64,000 nt of DNA from Cecembia rubra (GCF_003014575.1 NZ_PYGF01000015.1:22047-86046), one strand, 5' to 3'; counted from the first letter of the stretch, positions 16,960 to 26,158 are shown. Notes: a model not told the origin generated them from the sequence alone. Numbers and translations: made by a program.

Positions 16960-18069
16960 ATGCACCTCAAAAATATCCGCTTACAGCAATTTAAAAATTA
17001 TCCCAAAGCGGAGGTGCAGTTTTCCAATGAGATCAATTGCTTCGTGGGCCTGAATGGAAGCGGCAAAACCAACCTGCTGGATGCCATTCATTATCTCTGC
17101 CTTACCAAAAGCGCCCTCAACGGAATGGACAACCTCAATATCCTCCATGAAAGAGACTTTTTTACTGTCTTTGGTGATTTTGAACTTGAGGGTAAAGAAT
17201 TGGGAATCAGGTGTATATTTGAAAGTGGTAAAAAAAAGCAGCTACTGCAAAACGGGAAAGCCATAGATAAAATGAGTGATCATGTAGGCTTACTTCCTGT
17301 GGTGATGATTGCCCCTGATGATACCTTGCTGATCAAAGACGGTAGTGAAGAGAGAAGGCGATTTTTTGACAATATGCTTTGCCAGTTGGATAAAACCTAT
17401 TTGGATAACCTGATGCGGTACCAGCATTTTTTGAAACAGCGGAATGCCCTTATCAAGCAATTCGCAGAAAAAGGAATTTGGGACAAGAATTTTATTGAGC
17501 CCTATGACCGTGAAATTATCCTCTTGTCCCAGCGGGTTGCCAAGGACAGGCAGGTTTTTTTACAGGAATATGAACCTCTTTTGATGGAGTACTATGCGGA
17601 AATTTCCGAAAACAGGGAAAATATCAAGATCAGCTATGAAACGCAGTGTCTTTCGGAGGACTTTGATAAGGATTTCAAGGCAAGTGCCCAAAAAGACCTG
17701 ATCCTAAAAAGGACCAATATGGGAATCCATAAGGATGATTTTGTATTTGAAATTGAAGGATACCCCATCAAAAAATTCGGTTCCCAGGGTCAGCAGAAGT
17801 CCTTTGTAATTGCGCTTAAGCTTGCCCAGTTCCAGATTTTTCTTAGCCATAAAAAGACAAAGCCTATCCTCCTTTTGGATGATATTTTTGACAAATTGGA
17901 TGATGGCCGCATCCGAAAGCTGATGGAATTGGTAGCCGATCACCGCTTTGGGCAGTTGTTCATCACCGACGCAAGACCGGAAAGGTCCAAGCAGATCTTA
18001 AAAGATATAAATGCTGATTGTAAGTTTTTTATGATCGAAAAGGGCACGGTTGCAATTTGGAATCAATAA
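16960..18069 (+). CDS. recF: DNA replication and repair protein RecF
   Basis: A 369-residue SMC-like ATPase that helps load RecA at gaps through RecOR. Walker A is GLNGSGKT at 30-37, the signature motif is GSQGQQKSF near 272, and Walker B is PILLLDDIFDKLD near 305. Length and order are normal. It is divergent from pdhA (105 bp between) and overlaps the convergent DoxX gene by 7 bp at its 3' end. The usual dnaA-dnaN-recF order is absent, as is typical for Bacteroidota. Confidence 0.96.
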   Translation: MHLKNIRLQQFKNYPKAEVQFSNEINCFVGLNGSGKTNLLDAIHYLCLTKSALNGMDNLNILHERDFFTVFGDFELEGKELGIRCIFESGKKKQLLQNGKAIDKMSDHVGLLPVVMIAPDDTLLIKDGSEERRRFFDNMLCQLDKTYLDNLMRYQHFLKQRNALIKQFAEKGIWDKNFIEPYDREIILLSQRVAKDRQVFLQEYEPLLMEYYAEISENRENIKISYETQCLSEDFDKDFKASAQKDLILKRTNMGIHKDDFVFEIEGYPIKKFGSQGQQKSFVIALKLAQFQIFLSHKKTKPILLLDDIFDKLDDGRIRKLMELVADHRFGQLFITDARPERSKQILKDINADCKFFMIEKGTVAIWNQ

Positions 18070-18482
18070 CCGTTTCTCCTTTTTCGAATCTGCGCATCTA
18101 CCGAAAACTTGCCAGGTCCCATTATAAACTGAACAATAAAAATAAGTAAGAAAAGCAAGGCTTTTTCCTTCATGGCAAATGGATCCTCTGCATGTACAAT
18201 AAAGCTAACAACGGTCATTGTAAAGATCAGTGGAATCAGAGAAAGTCTTGTCATAAAACCAAGTGCCAAGAGAATGGAGCAGAAAAATTCTGCAAAAATA
18301 GTTGCTTGTAATGACATAGCAGGTCCCAATCCTATAGGATCTCTAAATGTGGTCAATCTTGCGCTGAAGTCAATTATTTTTGCCCATCCATGTGTCATCA
18401 TCATCAAAGAGGTACCGATTCGTAGTAAGAGTAATGCTACATCTGTTCCCCATGAAGAAGAGGAAAAAAACAACTTTTTCAT
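18063..18482 (-). CDS. DoxX family membrane protein
   Basis: A 139-residue protein with four predicted transmembrane helices (ALLLLRIGTSLMMMTHGWAK; ATIFAEFFCSILLALGF; LSLIPLIFTMTVVSFIV; ALLFLLIFIVQFIMGPG). It matches the DoxX family, small inner-membrane proteins linked to redox or oxidative-stress functions without a settled biochemical role. Its 3' end overlaps recF by 7 bp in convergent orientation. It is divergent from the thioredoxin-like protein gene, which may share its regulatory region. Confidence 0.88.
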   Translation of the reverse strand: MKKLFFSSSSWGTDVALLLLRIGTSLMMMTHGWAKIIDFSARLTTFRDPIGLGPAMSLQATIFAEFFCSILLALGFMTRLSLIPLIFTMTVVSFIVHAEDPFAMKEKALLFLLIFIVQFIMGPGKFSVDAQIRKRRNGY

Positions 18483-18595
18483 ATTTAAGTTCTTGTTGAA
18501 TGTTGTGGTCTGCTTTCAAAATTAGCAAGAAAAACATATCCTCTTACTATATTGGGGCGTTAAATCGTAAGTTATCGCCTATAATTTCAAAAAAA

Positions 18596-19708
18596 ATGAA
18601 ACGCATCCTTTTAATTCTGATATTTCTTCTGTCTGGAGGACAACTTTTTGCGCAAGGACCCTCCCAAGGTTTCCTTGAATACATGAATGGAATACAACAA
18701 TTGATACAGAATGATCTCTATAACAAGGTATCAGCTGTTTTATATGATGTGGAAGAGACACCAAAGCAGAGCGTGTTTTTGGATTTTTGTAAAAATGTGG
18801 AAAAGGATTTCCATACACACTATTCAAAATACGCCGACAAGTTGAGTTCAGAGGAAAAAGATGCTGCAGCAAAGTTTACCCAAACCATGATGATCCAATT
18901 GGGGGAGCTGTACTTGGACAGGGCCCAGGAGTTGGAGGTCAGTGAAAGGCTGGTTTTCTTCAGGACTTTCATGATGGAAATGGGATATGCTCAAAATCTA
19001 TCCTCATTGAATGAAGACGTTTCGAGGGCCATTATCATGGGCATTTACTCGGCGATGAACATTCCTTTTGGCATGCCTACCCAGGAAGTGGTGGCATACA
19101 TATATAAGGAGGAAGAGCCCATCAAGGAGCTTTACCATGCAGCATTTATCATCAATGAAATGGCCATGCTCAATGAAAGCTACGATGAATTGGAGGCCAT
19201 GTCAGCCGGATTTCAAAAAGAGTATCCATCATCCCGCTTCCTTTCAGGGCTGGACGCCACCCTGGCTTCTCTAGAAAACCTAAGGGAAGGGGCATTGGTG
19301 CAGGATTTTTCTTTTGTGGACCAGGAAGGCAAAGAAAGAAAGCTTTCAGAATTTAAGGACAAGATCATCTATTTGGATCTTTGGGCATCTTGGTGCGGGC
19401 CATGCATCAACACTTTCAAAACCAAAACCCCTGATTTCGAGAAGAAATTAAGGAACCGCGAAGATGTGGTGCTTATGTATATTTCCATTGACGAGAAACC
19501 TGAATCCTGGAAAAATTACCTGGACAAAAACCCCATGAGAGGGATACACCTGTTTGCTGGAAGAGGTTTCGAGGCAGATATTATGAAGTATTTTAAAGTC
19601 TGGGGAATTCCCAGGTACCTGATTATCGGAAAAGAAAACAAACTCATTAGCCCGAATGCTCCTAGGCCGGGAGATGAGGCTTATGAGGCCTTGATTGGTT
19701 TAAATTAG
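18596..19708 (+). CDS. Secreted TlpA-like thioredoxin-fold protein
   Basis: A 370-residue protein starting at the ATG followed by a signal peptide (MKRILLILIFLLSGGQLFAQ); the longer frame from 18500 has no signal peptide. About 210 helical residues come first, then a TlpA/ResA-like domain (QDFSFVDQEGKERKLSEFK) with the redox motif WASWCGPC, Cys267 and Cys270. It probably reduces or isomerises disulfides in the periplasm, but the substrate is unknown. The helical N-terminal domain is typical of Bacteroidota thiol-disulfide proteins. It is followed by a strong terminator. Confidence 0.87.
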   Translation: MKRILLILIFLLSGGQLFAQGPSQGFLEYMNGIQQLIQNDLYNKVSAVLYDVEETPKQSVFLDFCKNVEKDFHTHYSKYADKLSSEEKDAAAKFTQTMMIQLGELYLDRAQELEVSERLVFFRTFMMEMGYAQNLSSLNEDVSRAIIMGIYSAMNIPFGMPTQEVVAYIYKEEEPIKELYHAAFIINEMAMLNESYDELEAMSAGFQKEYPSSRFLSGLDATLASLENLREGALVQDFSFVDQEGKERKLSEFKDKIIYLDLWASWCGPCINTFKTKTPDFEKKLRNREDVVLMYISIDEKPESWKNYLDKNPMRGIHLFAGRGFEADIMKYFKVWGIPRYLIIGKENKLISPNAPRPGDEAYEALIGLN

Positions 19709-19714
19709 TTGAAG

Positions 19715-19753
19715 AAAAAGAGGCTGACCCATATTTGGGAAAGCCTCTTTTTT
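19715..19753 (+). terminator. Terminator after the TlpA-like gene
   Basis: Stem aaaaagaggct / agcctcttttt with an inner ccca/tggg pairing, ending in a T-run, 7 bp after the stop codon. Confidence 0.85.
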
Positions 19754-19833
19754 ACAGATTTAACAAAACAAATGAAAGTTTGATTAGGCCATTCTACTGG
19801 GCCAATTTTTAAATTCTATACCAATTTTATTGA

Positions 19834-19971
19834 TTAAAACCTTTTACTATTGACTAATTTCTTCCAAAGTTTGAAGATTCCATATGCCATTAAGATAAGT
19901 AAGGTGAGATTGATTAACTGGATAGATAAGCCTATCGCATCCCATGAAGAAGTAAATATGTATAATTTCAT
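19834..19971 (-). CDS. Small single-pass membrane protein, 45 aa (unannotated size class)
   Basis: ATG at 19971, stop TAA at 19834-19836. The protein begins MKLYIFTSSWDAIG, has one hydrophobic stretch (LINLTLLILMAYGIF, about residues 19-33), and ends in a basic tail (KLWKKLVNSKRF). This is the positive-inside pattern of a real single-span membrane peptide with a cytoplasmic C-terminus. A -7 element TACATTTG lies 21 bp upstream and a 38-bp palindrome lies upstream of that. Both neighbours have their own terminators, so this is a separate unit. I do not recognise the family. Without homologues it could still be chance, but position, composition and promoter agree. Confidence 0.55.
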   Translation of the reverse strand: MKLYIFTSSWDAIGLSIQLINLTLLILMAYGIFKLWKKLVNSKRF

Positions 19972-19991
19972 ATTTAAAAGTTTAGTACTTT

Positions 19992-19999
19992 CAAATGTA
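19992..19999 (-). promoter_or_regulatory. -7 element (TACATTTG) of the 45-aa gene
   Basis: Minus-strand match to TAnnTTTG, 20 bp before the ATG at 19971. The -33 region falls inside the 38-bp palindrome at 20012-20049. Confidence 0.45.
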
Positions 20000-20011
20000 A
20001 CCGCTTTATTT

Positions 20012-20049
20012 CACCTAAAAAATACCTAACGTTAGGTATTTTTTAGGTG
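20012..20049. promoter_or_regulatory. Perfect 38-bp palindrome (operator or terminator)
   Basis: The arm cacctaaaaaatacctaac at 20012-20030 is followed directly by its exact complement at 20031-20049, with no spacer. The core tacctaacgttaggta looks like a dimeric repressor site (TetR-like in form). The A/T runs also let it fold as a terminator with an ACGT loop. It covers the expected -33 position of the 45-aa gene. Confidence 0.6.
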
Positions 20050-20100
20050 GTCACTTATGGAATTGGGCCGTATTCAAGATGCTATTTTTCTTAATCAACA

Positions 20101-20143
20101 AAAAAAGACTTTAGACTTTGGGGAAAACCCAAAGTCTAAAGTC
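20101..20143 (-). terminator. Terminator after the nucleotidyltransferase gene
   Basis: Perfect 16-bp stem gactttagactttggg / cccaaagtctaaagtc with a 5-nt loop, followed on the minus strand by seven T. Confidence 0.85.
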
Positions 20144-20231
20144 TGAAATAGATTGTTTATTGTAAAGTTTTTAACTTTAATAGTATTGGATTGAATATAA
20201 AATCCCGAACTCAGAAAATGAGAAAGTTTTA

Positions 20232-21137
20232 TTACCCCCACAGATTCTCAGGATACTCCCCGGAATCATGCATGTTTTTTAAAGCTTCGATGACAACAGG
20301 TCTGTCCTCGGTATAAGTTACCCCAAACCAGGTCTTACCTCCTGCAAGGATTTCGAAAGCAGCTTTCCCTTCCTGTATCAGATTGTTGGCTACGGTAGGA
20401 ATGTAAAATTCAGATTTGATATTTTCTTTGTTGGCAGGTAAAAATTCATCCCACATGCTCTGAATATCTCCGAAAACTGCCGGATGGAATCCCCAGAAGT
20501 TCATGGAAACAGGGGTCCCTGGTTTGATTTCAATTTCTTCATCTTCCCCACGGGACACTATTTTTTCCCCTTCTCTGGCAATGGAGGTTCTTTCCACCAT
20601 TCCTATCAGCTGATTGGCCTTATTCATGGAGCAGACACCTCTGCTTACCGTTCCGTTTTCTGAGAGCACATTTTCTATCGCATACCCCACCATGGCATGA
20701 AGGTTTGGCTGTACCCCATGGGTCAGGAATTTGCCCAATACCTCAAAAGCTTCTCTGCCATAGAAATCATCCGCATTGATTACAGCAAAAGGTTCAGCGA
20801 TGGCGTCTTTGGCACAAAGCACTGCATGGGCAGTACCATAAGGTTTTACCCTGTTAGGGTTTCTGTAAACTTCAGGAACAAAACTATTGAGGGATTGTAA
20901 TACAAAATCCACTTCAATTTTTCCTTCTAATTTGGGAAGGAACAGGTCTTTTGCCATCTGTAGGATTTCTTCCCTTACGATCAGCACCACCTTGCCGAAG
21001 CCGGCACGGATGGCATCATAAATGGAATACTCCAAAATTGTCTCACCATGAGGACCAAATCCGTCGATCTGTTTATTACCTCCATACCTGCTGCCCATAC
21101 CTGCAGCCAATACCAAAAGTGTAGGTTTAGTGTTCAT
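20232..21137 (-). CDS. Sugar-phosphate nucleotidyltransferase family protein
   Basis: A 301-residue protein of the NTP_transferase superfamily. The nucleotide-binding motif LAAGMGSRYGG is at residues 9-19 and the metal-binding AVINADDFYG lies near 117-126. Such enzymes transfer a nucleotidyl group to sugar-1-phosphate; the exact sugar and base cannot be read from the sequence. The ATG at 21137 was chosen because the glycine-rich motif then sits at the normal distance, and the upstream extension is lysine- and leucine-rich without conservation. It is a single-gene unit with its own terminator. Confidence 0.82.
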   Translation of the reverse strand: MNTKPTLLVLAAGMGSRYGGNKQIDGFGPHGETILEYSIYDAIRAGFGKVVLIVREEILQMAKDLFLPKLEGKIEVDFVLQSLNSFVPEVYRNPNRVKPYGTAHAVLCAKDAIAEPFAVINADDFYGREAFEVLGKFLTHGVQPNLHAMVGYAIENVLSENGTVSRGVCSMNKANQLIGMVERTSIAREGEKIVSRGEDEEIEIKPGTPVSMNFWGFHPAVFGDIQSMWDEFLPANKENIKSEFYIPTVANNLIQEGKAAFEILAGGKTWFGVTYTEDRPVVIEALKNMHDSGEYPENLWG

Positions 21138-21436
21138 ATTTTTCCGTTCAATCAAAACAAGGCTCAAAATTAGGTTTTTCCATCTTTTCAAAAAGGATTG
21201 TGGCATTTAATTTAAAAAATAGGAGTTTAAATGATCACTGGTTTAATAAAGAACCAATAAAACGATAAACAAGCAAAAATTTTTCAATATGGGGGTGTAA
21301 AATCAACCAAAAAATGACCAAAAATGAAAAATTTACGAAAAACCAGTTAAAAATTGAATCCAATTTTGCATTTGTGGTAATATTTGTCTTAGATTAGCGA
21401 GGATTTCCTATTAAACCCATTGTAAAATTGTCTAAA

Positions 21437-21775
21437 ATGAAAAAAATCGAAGCAATTATTAGAACATCCAAATTTGAGGATATACACCAGTGCATTGCTG
21501 GACTGGGAGTAAAATTCTTCACCTTTTACGAGGTAAAGGGAATGGGGATGGAACATGCCAAGCCACAGACCTATAGGGGTGTCGCTTATGAGCCTGCTTA
21601 TATTCCTAGGACCAAAATTGAGATTGTCACCACGGACGAACATGTGGATGCCATCATCAACTGTATCCTGACGACCGGAAGGACCGGTGAAGTGGGAGAT
21701 GGAAAAATATTTGTCTATGAAGCCCTTCAGGCCTATCGTGTCAGAAACAATGATACGGGAGAAGAGGCTCTTTAA
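21437..21775 (+). CDS. P-II family nitrogen regulator
   Basis: A 112-residue signalling protein that senses 2-oxoglutarate and ATP/ADP and controls ammonium uptake. The ATG at 21437 places Tyr51, the uridylylation site, exactly at position 51 in TYRGVAYEPAY. The B-loop is TGEVGDGKIFVYEA. It lies 61 bp upstream of the ammonium transporter gene, the usual glnK-amt pairing, so it probably blocks the transporter under nitrogen excess. The T-loop (MGMEHAKPQ) differs from the enterobacterial QKGHTE type. A TTG nine bases upstream is a less likely start. Confidence 0.93.
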   Translation: MKKIEAIIRTSKFEDIHQCIAGLGVKFFTFYEVKGMGMEHAKPQTYRGVAYEPAYIPRTKIEIVTTDEHVDAIINCILTTGRTGEVGDGKIFVYEALQAYRVRNNDTGEEAL

Positions 21776-21836
21776 TTTCCTCTTTCACACCCAATCTCTT
21801 CATCCTATATCTTAAAAAATCAAATCTTTCAAACCT

Positions 21837-23069
21837 ATGAATCAAGAATTATTTACCGTCAATAACCTCTGGATGATGGTGGCCACCATTTTGGTTTTCA
21901 TCATGCACTTGGGCTTTGCCAGTTTGGAAGCAGGGCTTACCAGAGCAAAAAATACTGTCAATATCCTGTTCAAAAATACCATTATACCGGCAATTGGATT
22001 GCTTACCTATGCCTTCATAGGCTTTAACCTGATGTATCCGGGTGAAGGCTTTGCCGGAGGGTTTATTGGCTTTACAGGAGTTGGGATTTCATTGCCGGAA
22101 GGCTGGAATACTTTTGCTTATAACGAAGGTTATACCTTTTTTACTGATTTTATATTTCAGGCCATGTTCGCAGCTACTGCAGCTACGATTGTATCAGGAG
22201 CAGTAGCCGAACGTATCAAATTGGGTCCTTTTATTTTCTTTTCTATCCTATATGTTGGGATTTGTTATCCCATTGTAGGTATGTGGAAATGGGGAGGTGG
22301 GTTTTTGGACGCTTTGGATACTCCATTTTATGATTTTGCAGGATCTACCATTGTACACTCCGTAGGAGGTTGGGGTGCCTTGGTAGGTGCTTTCCTTTTG
22401 GGACCAAGATTGGGTAAATACACAGAACATGGCATGAGGGCTATTCCTGGCCATAGTATCCCTATGGCTACTATCGGCGTATTTTTGCTTTGGTTCGGTT
22501 GGTTTGGGTTTAATGGCGGATCCGTATTGAGTGCTGATCCAGGTACAGTTTCTTTGGTTTTTGTCACCACTGCCATAGCAGGAGCTGCAGGCGCTTTTGG
22601 AGCTTTGATCACTTCATATATCAAATTCAGGACCTATGATATCACAATGGTGCTGAATGGTATATTAGCGGGTTTGGTAGGTATTACTGCCGGGGCTGAC
22701 TTGATGGGCATAGGAGAGGCTGCTATTATTGGATTTATCGGCGGTGTTTTAGTGGTATTGGGTGTGGTCCTTTTTGACCGTATCAAAATCGATGATCCAG
22801 TGGGGGCAATTTCGGTGCATTTGATAGGTGGAATTTGGGGAACCTTAGCAGTCGGTATTTTTGGAGACCTTGCCGGAATCCAGCAATTAGTTTCCCAGTT
22901 GACAGGGATTGCAGCAGTTGGTGCTTTCTGCTTCTTGACCAGTTGGCTGATTTTCTTTTCCATGAAGCGTAGCCTTGGTATACGGGTGGATGAAAAAGAA
23001 GAATTGGAAGGCTTGGACATCAATGAGCACAGTATGCAGGCATATCCTGATTTTGCTCCAAAAGATTAA
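21837..23069 (+). CDS. amt: Ammonium transporter
   Basis: A 410-residue polytopic protein of the Amt/MEP/Rh family with about eleven transmembrane helices. The pore histidines are expected in FAGSTIVHSVGGWGALVGAF (about residue 168-187) and AISVHLIGGIWGT (about 325). It imports ammonium or ammonia. It is cotranscribed with the P-II gene just upstream, and a terminator shared with nadC follows. Confidence 0.96.
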   Translation: MNQELFTVNNLWMMVATILVFIMHLGFASLEAGLTRAKNTVNILFKNTIIPAIGLLTYAFIGFNLMYPGEGFAGGFIGFTGVGISLPEGWNTFAYNEGYTFFTDFIFQAMFAATAATIVSGAVAERIKLGPFIFFSILYVGICYPIVGMWKWGGGFLDALDTPFYDFAGSTIVHSVGGWGALVGAFLLGPRLGKYTEHGMRAIPGHSIPMATIGVFLLWFGWFGFNGGSVLSADPGTVSLVFVTTAIAGAAGAFGALITSYIKFRTYDITMVLNGILAGLVGITAGADLMGIGEAAIIGFIGGVLVVLGVVLFDRIKIDDPVGAISVHLIGGIWGTLAVGIFGDLAGIQQLVSQLTGIAAVGAFCFLTSWLIFFSMKRSLGIRVDEKEELEGLDINEHSMQAYPDFAPKD

Positions 23070-23092
23070 ACAACTATCACGCTTTATAAACC

Positions 23093-23126
23093 AAAAAGCC
23101 GGTCAGTTTACAGGCCGGCTTTTTTG
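23093..23126. terminator. Bidirectional terminator between amt and nadC
   Basis: Stem aaaaagccgg / ccggcttttt with a 12-nt loop. A-run on one side and T-run on the other serve both convergent genes. Confidence 0.85.
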
Positions 23127-23159
23127 TTATATAAATAAACACCCATTTTTACCTGGGGT

Positions 23160-24020
23160 TTAGTAGGCCTTCAAACTGATATCCAAGCTTTTTACCTGAT
23201 GCGTAAGCGCTCCAACGGAGATAAAATCTACGCCACATTCGGCCACATCTTTGAGGTTCTCTTCTGTAATTCCACCAGAGGCTTCCAGTGGATACTTGCC
23301 ATTGACCAATTGGACAGCTTTTCTCATGGTTTCATAATCCATATTGTCCAACATGATGTAATCAATACCTCCAATACGGAGAACTTCTTCTACTTCCTGA
23401 AGGGACCTGGTTTCTACCTCTATTTTAAGTTTGAGATTCTTCTCAGCTAGGTACCTTTTGGTATTATGGATGGCGTTTTTTATTCCCCCAGCGAAGTCGA
23501 TATGGTTATCTTTTAACATCACCATGTCGTAAAGGGCAAAGCGATGATTAATTCCTCCACCTATCCATACTGCCCATTTTTCCATTAATCTGAAGTTAGG
23601 CGTGGTTTTGCGGGTGTCCATCAGCCTAGCTTTGGTGTGGAGGATGAGCTGTGTCAATAGGTGCGTCTTGGTAGCAATTCCGCTCATGCGCTGCATACAA
23701 TTCAATACCAAGCGCTCAGTCGTCAATATAGAGGCTGCCTTACCTTTTACCCGTAGACCAATATCACCGGATTTGACCGGATCCCCGTCCTTAAGGAGCA
23801 GTTCAACCTGAAGTGAAGCATCAAATTGTTTAAAAATCATTTCGGCCAATTCCAACCCGGCAATTATTCCAGATTCTTTGACCAGCAATTGTGCCTGTCC
23901 CATGCAATTGTGTGGGATCGAACCCAATGTAGAATGGTCACCATCGCCCACATCCTCTTGGAGAGCTTGGGTTATAAATTGATGGATTTTATCCGGGTGA
24001 AGGTAAGTAGGTCTGTTCAC
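23160..24020 (-). CDS. nadC: Nicotinate-nucleotide diphosphorylase (carboxylating)
   Basis: A 286-residue quinolinate phosphoribosyltransferase, which makes nicotinate mononucleotide for NAD. Family motifs include QEDVGDGDHST near 21-31, NCMQRMSGIAT near 107-117, ARLMDTRKTTPNFR near 131-144, and KIEVETRSLQEVEE near 199. Cytosolic, normal length. It follows the DUF4783 gene by 31 bp. A TATTTTTG element at 24025-24032 lies only 4 bp before the ATG, so a leaderless transcript is possible besides readthrough. Confidence 0.95.
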   Translation of the reverse strand: MNRPTYLHPDKIHQFITQALQEDVGDGDHSTLGSIPHNCMGQAQLLVKESGIIAGLELAEMIFKQFDASLQVELLLKDGDPVKSGDIGLRVKGKAASILTTERLVLNCMQRMSGIATKTHLLTQLILHTKARLMDTRKTTPNFRLMEKWAVWIGGGINHRFALYDMVMLKDNHIDFAGGIKNAIHNTKRYLAEKNLKLKIEVETRSLQEVEEVLRIGGIDYIMLDNMDYETMRKAVQLVNGKYPLEASGGITEENLKDVAECGVDFISVGALTHQVKSLDISLKAY

Positions 24021-24024
24021 AGCG

Positions 24025-24032
24025 CAAAAATA
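24025..24032 (-). promoter_or_regulatory. Possible -7 element (TATTTTTG) of nadC
   Basis: Minus-strand TAnnTTTG match, 4 bp upstream of the nadC ATG; no TTG seen at -33. If used, the mRNA would start at or just inside the start codon. Confidence 0.3.
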
Positions 24033-24051
24033 GGGAAAATTCAGGATTGCC

Positions 24052-24456
24052 TCAGTTTTTTACAATATCCAAACTGTAAACCTTGAATTCATTTTGCTCT
24101 TTTCTGCCACGGATAAATACCTTGAAGACAGTTTCCTCTGACTTATAATTCCCTATGTAATATATAATCTGATCAGAATTATTTCCTTTATGTAGCAACT
24201 GAAAATCCATTGGAGGGAACTTCTTGAAAAAATCTCTCATAACAACTTCAGCTTGGCTTTTGGAATAATCACCTTGGTTGCCATTAATATTGATATCTAT
24301 ACCTTGGGCAAAAAACCTTGCCAATTCTCTACTTGATCCAGATTGAAATACCGTCACAATTTCTTCAATGGAATTGTTTTGGGCATTGATTGATTTAGCC
24401 TGACCGTAAGTAAAGACGATAAAGAAAAGTATGCCTATGTATAACAATTTTTTCAT
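24052..24456 (-). CDS. DUF4783 domain secreted protein
   Basis: A 134-residue protein from the ATG at 24456, which begins the signal peptide MKKLLYIGILFFIVFTYGQA. The mature part (VTVFQSGSSRELARFF, then VVMRDFFKKFPPMDFQLLHKG) matches DUF4783, a small NTF2-like-fold family restricted to Bacteroidota. The function is unknown. It lies directly upstream of nadC, an arrangement seen often in this phylum, and the two may be one transcript. Confidence 0.85.
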   Translation of the reverse strand: MKKLLYIGILFFIVFTYGQAKSINAQNNSIEEIVTVFQSGSSRELARFFAQGIDININGNQGDYSKSQAEVVMRDFFKKFPPMDFQLLHKGNNSDQIIYYIGNYKSEETVFKVFIRGRKEQNEFKVYSLDIVKN

Positions 24457-24634
24457 TGTGAAATTTTTCAACAAATTTTAAGCCAAAAATTAGTTAAAGG
24501 ATAAAGTCCTCATATTTTTCTGTTTTTTTATGTTTTCGAAATTTTAATGCAGTGTTTTTTGTTGACCTGATAAAGAATCCGCATTTTTACAGCCACTTTG
24601 TAAAACAGGATGGAATTATCCGTGCAATAACATT

Positions 24635-26158
24635 ATGGAAAAGAAAGTATTACTGATGATTTTGGATGGTTGGGGATTGGCAACCAACCCAGCTGTATCT
24701 GCCATTGAAAAAGCCCAAACCCCTTTTATCGACAGTTTATATCTCAAATATCCACACTCTAAACTGGAAGCATCCGGATTGGCCGTTGGTTTACCTGAAG
24801 GTCAAATGGGGAATTCTGAGGTGGGCCATATGAATATCGGTGCAGGTAGGGTAGTCTATCAGGACCTGGTCAAAATCAACAAAGCTGTAAGCGAAGGGGA
24901 TCTTAATTCCCATCCTACATTGGTGGAGGCTTTTGAGTATGCCAAAATGAACCACAAAAAGGTGCATTTTATTGGATTGGTTTCTGACGGTGGTGTACAT
25001 GCCCATATCAATCATCTCAAAGGCCTTTGTGATGCAGCAAAAGCAAATGGGCTGAAAGAGGCATTTATTCATGCTTTTACCGATGGACGTGACACTGACC
25101 CCAAAAGCGGTGTTCATTTCCTCAATGAACTGAAAGAACATTTACAACATTCCGTTGGCAGTATTGCTTCTGTAGTAGGTAGATACTATGCCATGGACAG
25201 GGATAAAAGATGGGAGAGAGTCAAATTGGCCTATGATGCCCTTGTTCACGGGGAAGGAGAAAAATCGAAAGACATAATTGCCTCAGTAGTGAAATCTTAC
25301 TCCAATGATGTGACCGATGAATTCATCAGACCTATTATCCAAGCCAATGGTGAAAATAAGCCACTAGCAGTCATTGAAGAGGGAGATGTTGTGATCAATT
25401 TTAACTTTAGAACTGACAGAGGAAGGGAAATCACTCAGGTACTTACACAGCAGGATTTTGAGGATTTCAACATGAAGAAAATTAAGCTCCATTATATCAC
25501 TTTTACCAATTATGATGATACCTTCAAGGATGTAAGGGTTATTTTCGATAAGGATAACCTCAATAATACTTTGGGCGAAGTTTTGGAAGCTAATGGTAAA
25601 AAACAAATCAGGATTGCTGAAACAGAGAAATACCCCCATGTGACATTCTTTTTCTCAGGAGGAAGGGAAAAGGAATTTATTGGAGAAAGTAGGATTTTGT
25701 GTTCTTCTCCCAAAGTCGCCACCTATGACCTCAAACCTGAGATGAGTGCTTTCGAAATTGCAAGTAAAATCAAACCTGAACTTAGGAGGAAGGAAGCTGA
25801 TTTTATATGTCTGAATTTCGCAAATGCTGACATGGTTGGACATACAGGGGTGTTTGAAGCTGCAGTCAAAGCCTGTGAAGCCGTAGATAAATGTGCTGAA
25901 GATGTCATTACCCAAGCATTGGAAAGTGGATATACTACCATAGTGATTGCTGATCACGGCAACAGTGATGTGATGGTAAATGAAGATGGTTCACCTAATA
26001 CAGCTCATACCACGAATCTGGTACCTTGCATCATGGTCGATGATCAGGACAGGCTTGAAGTAAAAGACGGAAAGCTGGGAGATCTTGCTCCCACAATACT
26101 TAGCCTGATGGGTTTGAAAAGACCTAAAGAAATGACTGGTGATGTTCTCTTAAAATAA
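24635..26158 (+). CDS. gpmI: 2,3-bisphosphoglycerate-independent phosphoglycerate mutase
   Basis: A 507-residue Mn-dependent glycolytic enzyme that interconverts 3- and 2-phosphoglycerate. The metal-binding DGWG has Asp11, the phosphoserine is Ser61 in GQMGNSEVGHMNIGAGR, and the second metal cluster is IVIADHGNSDVM near 435-446. Length and motif order are normal. It is divergent from the DUF4783-nadC unit. Confidence 0.97.
   Translation: MEKKVLLMILDGWGLATNPAVSAIEKAQTPFIDSLYLKYPHSKLEASGLAVGLPEGQMGNSEVGHMNIGAGRVVYQDLVKINKAVSEGDLNSHPTLVEAFEYAKMNHKKVHFIGLVSDGGVHAHINHLKGLCDAAKANGLKEAFIHAFTDGRDTDPKSGVHFLNELKEHLQHSVGSIASVVGRYYAMDRDKRWERVKLAYDALVHGEGEKSKDIIASVVKSYSNDVTDEFIRPIIQANGENKPLAVIEEGDVVINFNFRTDRGREITQVLTQQDFEDFNMKKIKLHYITFTNYDDTFKDVRVIFDKDNLNNTLGEVLEANGKKQIRIAETEKYPHVTFFFSGGREKEFIGESRILCSSPKVATYDLKPEMSAFEIASKIKPELRRKEADFICLNFANADMVGHTGVFEAAVKACEAVDKCAEDVITQALESGYTTIVIADHGNSDVMVNEDGSPNTAHTTNLVPCIMVDDQDRLEVKDGKLGDLAPTILSLMGLKRPKEMTGDVLLK

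Noticed and set aside
22634..23023. 129-codon minus-strand frame inside amt
   Set aside because: Antisense shadow of the ammonium transporter gene, proline/isoleucine-rich without a start signal.
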